From: Ignavibacteriaceae bacterium
GTDB taxonomy: Bacteria; Bacteroidota; Ignavibacteria; Ignavibacteriales; Ignavibacteriaceae
Reading direction: 5' to 3'
Length of the DNA: 64,000 bases
Assembly (NCBI GenBank): GCA_023229425.1
Contig: JALNZG010000014.1
Location: 1 to 64,000, forward strand
Under the pieces are notes generated by a model. That model did not search any database. It had not been told where the DNA came from and saw only the letters and a list, made by a program, of their open reading frames with translations. The number at the start of each line of letters is the position of its first letter. Position 1 is the first letter of the stretch. Both the position numbers and the translations under genes were made by a program. This document shows, in pieces, positions 63,270 through 64,000 of this stretch.

Positions 63270-64000
63270 ATGACGTTCGATAAAAAATTTTTACTTGTAA
63301 CAATACTAACGATTCAGTTTTTTAATTTAGTACTTAAAGCTCAACGGCATGATGAAAACGAAGGTGGTGTTTTATCAGGATTTGTATTCGATCAAAAATC
63401 ATCAAAACCTATAGAATTTGCTACCGTAATAATTCATAATGAGAAAGATAAGAAACAGTTAACGGGGGGCATCACTAATGGTTCCGGTCAATTCAAAATA
63501 GAAGACTTGCCGGTAGGATCATATTATGTTACGATAAGTTTCATCGGTTTTGAAAAATATCAATCAAAGAATTTCAATATCAGCGGTGAAGCTAAAATTG
63601 ATCTTGGTAAAATATATCTGAATACTAAAGATATAGGAATGAAGGATGTTTTAATTCAAGGAGACCGGATTCCAATTTCATATCAGATTGACAAAAAGGT
63701 AATTAATGTTGGTGAGAATTTTACTTCTATGTCGGGAACCGCCGTTGATGTTCTTGAGAATGTTCCATCGGTAACGGTTGATATAGATGGTAATGTAAGT
63801 TTAAGGGGAAGCGGAAGTTTTACCGTTTTGATAGACGGGCGACCTACAATAATGGATGCAAACATCGCATTGCAGCAGATTCCCGCCACTTCAATTGAGA
63901 ACATTGAAATAATAACTAATCCCTCAGCAAAGTATGATCCCGAAGGAACTGCAGGAATAATAAATGTTGTTCTTAAAAAAAATTCTAATAACGGATTGAG
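63270..64000 (+). CDS. TonB-dependent receptor, N-terminal part (continues beyond window)
   Basis: The 243 visible residues hold a signal peptide (LLVTILTIQFFNLVLKA), a carboxypeptidase regulatory-like domain (LSGFVFDQKSSKPIEFATVI, GQFKIEDLPVGSYYVTISFI) and a TonB plug (VDVLENVPSVTVDIDGNVSL, RGSGSFTVLIDGRPT, IEIITNPSAKYDPEGTAGI). This is the OMP_b-brl type of receptor. AAGGA lies 7 nt before the ATG. The frame is open at the window end. Confidence 0.9.
   Translation, partial: MTFDKKFLLVTILTIQFFNLVLKAQRHDENEGGVLSGFVFDQKSSKPIEFATVIIHNEKDKKQLTGGITNGSGQFKIEDLPVGSYYVTISFIGFEKYQSKNFNISGEAKIDLGKIYLNTKDIGMKDVLIQGDRIPISYQIDKKVINVGENFTSMSGTAVDVLENVPSVTVDIDGNVSLRGSGSFTVLIDGRPTIMDANIALQQIPATSIENIEIITNPSAKYDPEGTAGIINVVLKKNSNNGL

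Overview
The window is low-GC DNA that most likely comes from an Ignavibacteria-type member of the Bacteroidota/FCB group. The pointers are a secreted multi-repeat protein with a C-terminal type IX secretion sorting domain (core SQNYPNPFNPTTQISY, tail ending KTMKLILMK), a promoter of the TTTG-N20-TAnnTTTG type used by Bacteroidota, SusC/BtuB-type TonB-dependent receptors, a FISUMP-domain lipoprotein, and weak or A-rich ribosome binding sites in front of many genes. The species is not determined.

Layout. 1-4141: a minus-strand operon of a membrane-anchored solute-binding protein, a histidine kinase and a sigma-54 response regulator (cut by the window edge). 4142-8740: an accessory island next to tRNA-Arg(ACG), with a secreted nuclease, a DUF6266-like protein, an ArdC-N-like protein and at least five large imperfect palindromes. 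8745-27200: a PQQ-type beta-propeller protein, a VapBC-like toxin-antitoxin pair, dinB, a REP-associated transposase inside its own palindrome clusters, a promoter-plus-terminator cassette for a putative structured RNA, BRO-N, SpoVG-like and NYN/OST-HTH proteins, small enzymes, a TonB receptor, a phosphoesterase and lexA with its operator.

27336-40321: a minus-strand locus that looks like a variant poly-N-acetylglucosamine-type exopolysaccharide machine. It has a TPR/outer-membrane-barrel exporter, a processive family-2 glycosyltransferase and a NodB-like protein that lacks the usual histidine pair. It also carries a KaiC-like ATPase, an FN3 lipoprotein and a giant PAS hybrid kinase whose ATPase domain looks degenerate. 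40467-44475: an NlpC/P60 peptidase, an Ala-Glu epimerase-like enzyme and a GH9 glycosidase. 44619-52113: a Dlt-like acyl-transfer set (adenylation enzyme, carrier protein, MBOAT, SGNH esterase) with three tandem GNAT paralogues, arranged as two convergent operons. 52341-55007: the T9SS-exported FN3 protein.

55008-58650 is the most unusual stretch. A C-terminally truncated KilA-N gene and an orphan Cas6 (no array and no other cas gene here) lie between inverted repeats of about 160 bp. The cas6 frame carries an in-frame 21-bp palindrome. Next come an unrecognised helical protein with an RG/KG-rich tail and a 21-bp minisatellite that is open on both strands. 59281-64000: a small exported protein, a TFIIB-type zinc-ribbon protein, a P-type cation ATPase, a CcmE-like OB-fold protein and the start of another TonB-dependent receptor.

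All functional calls come from reading motifs and family features. No searches were run.
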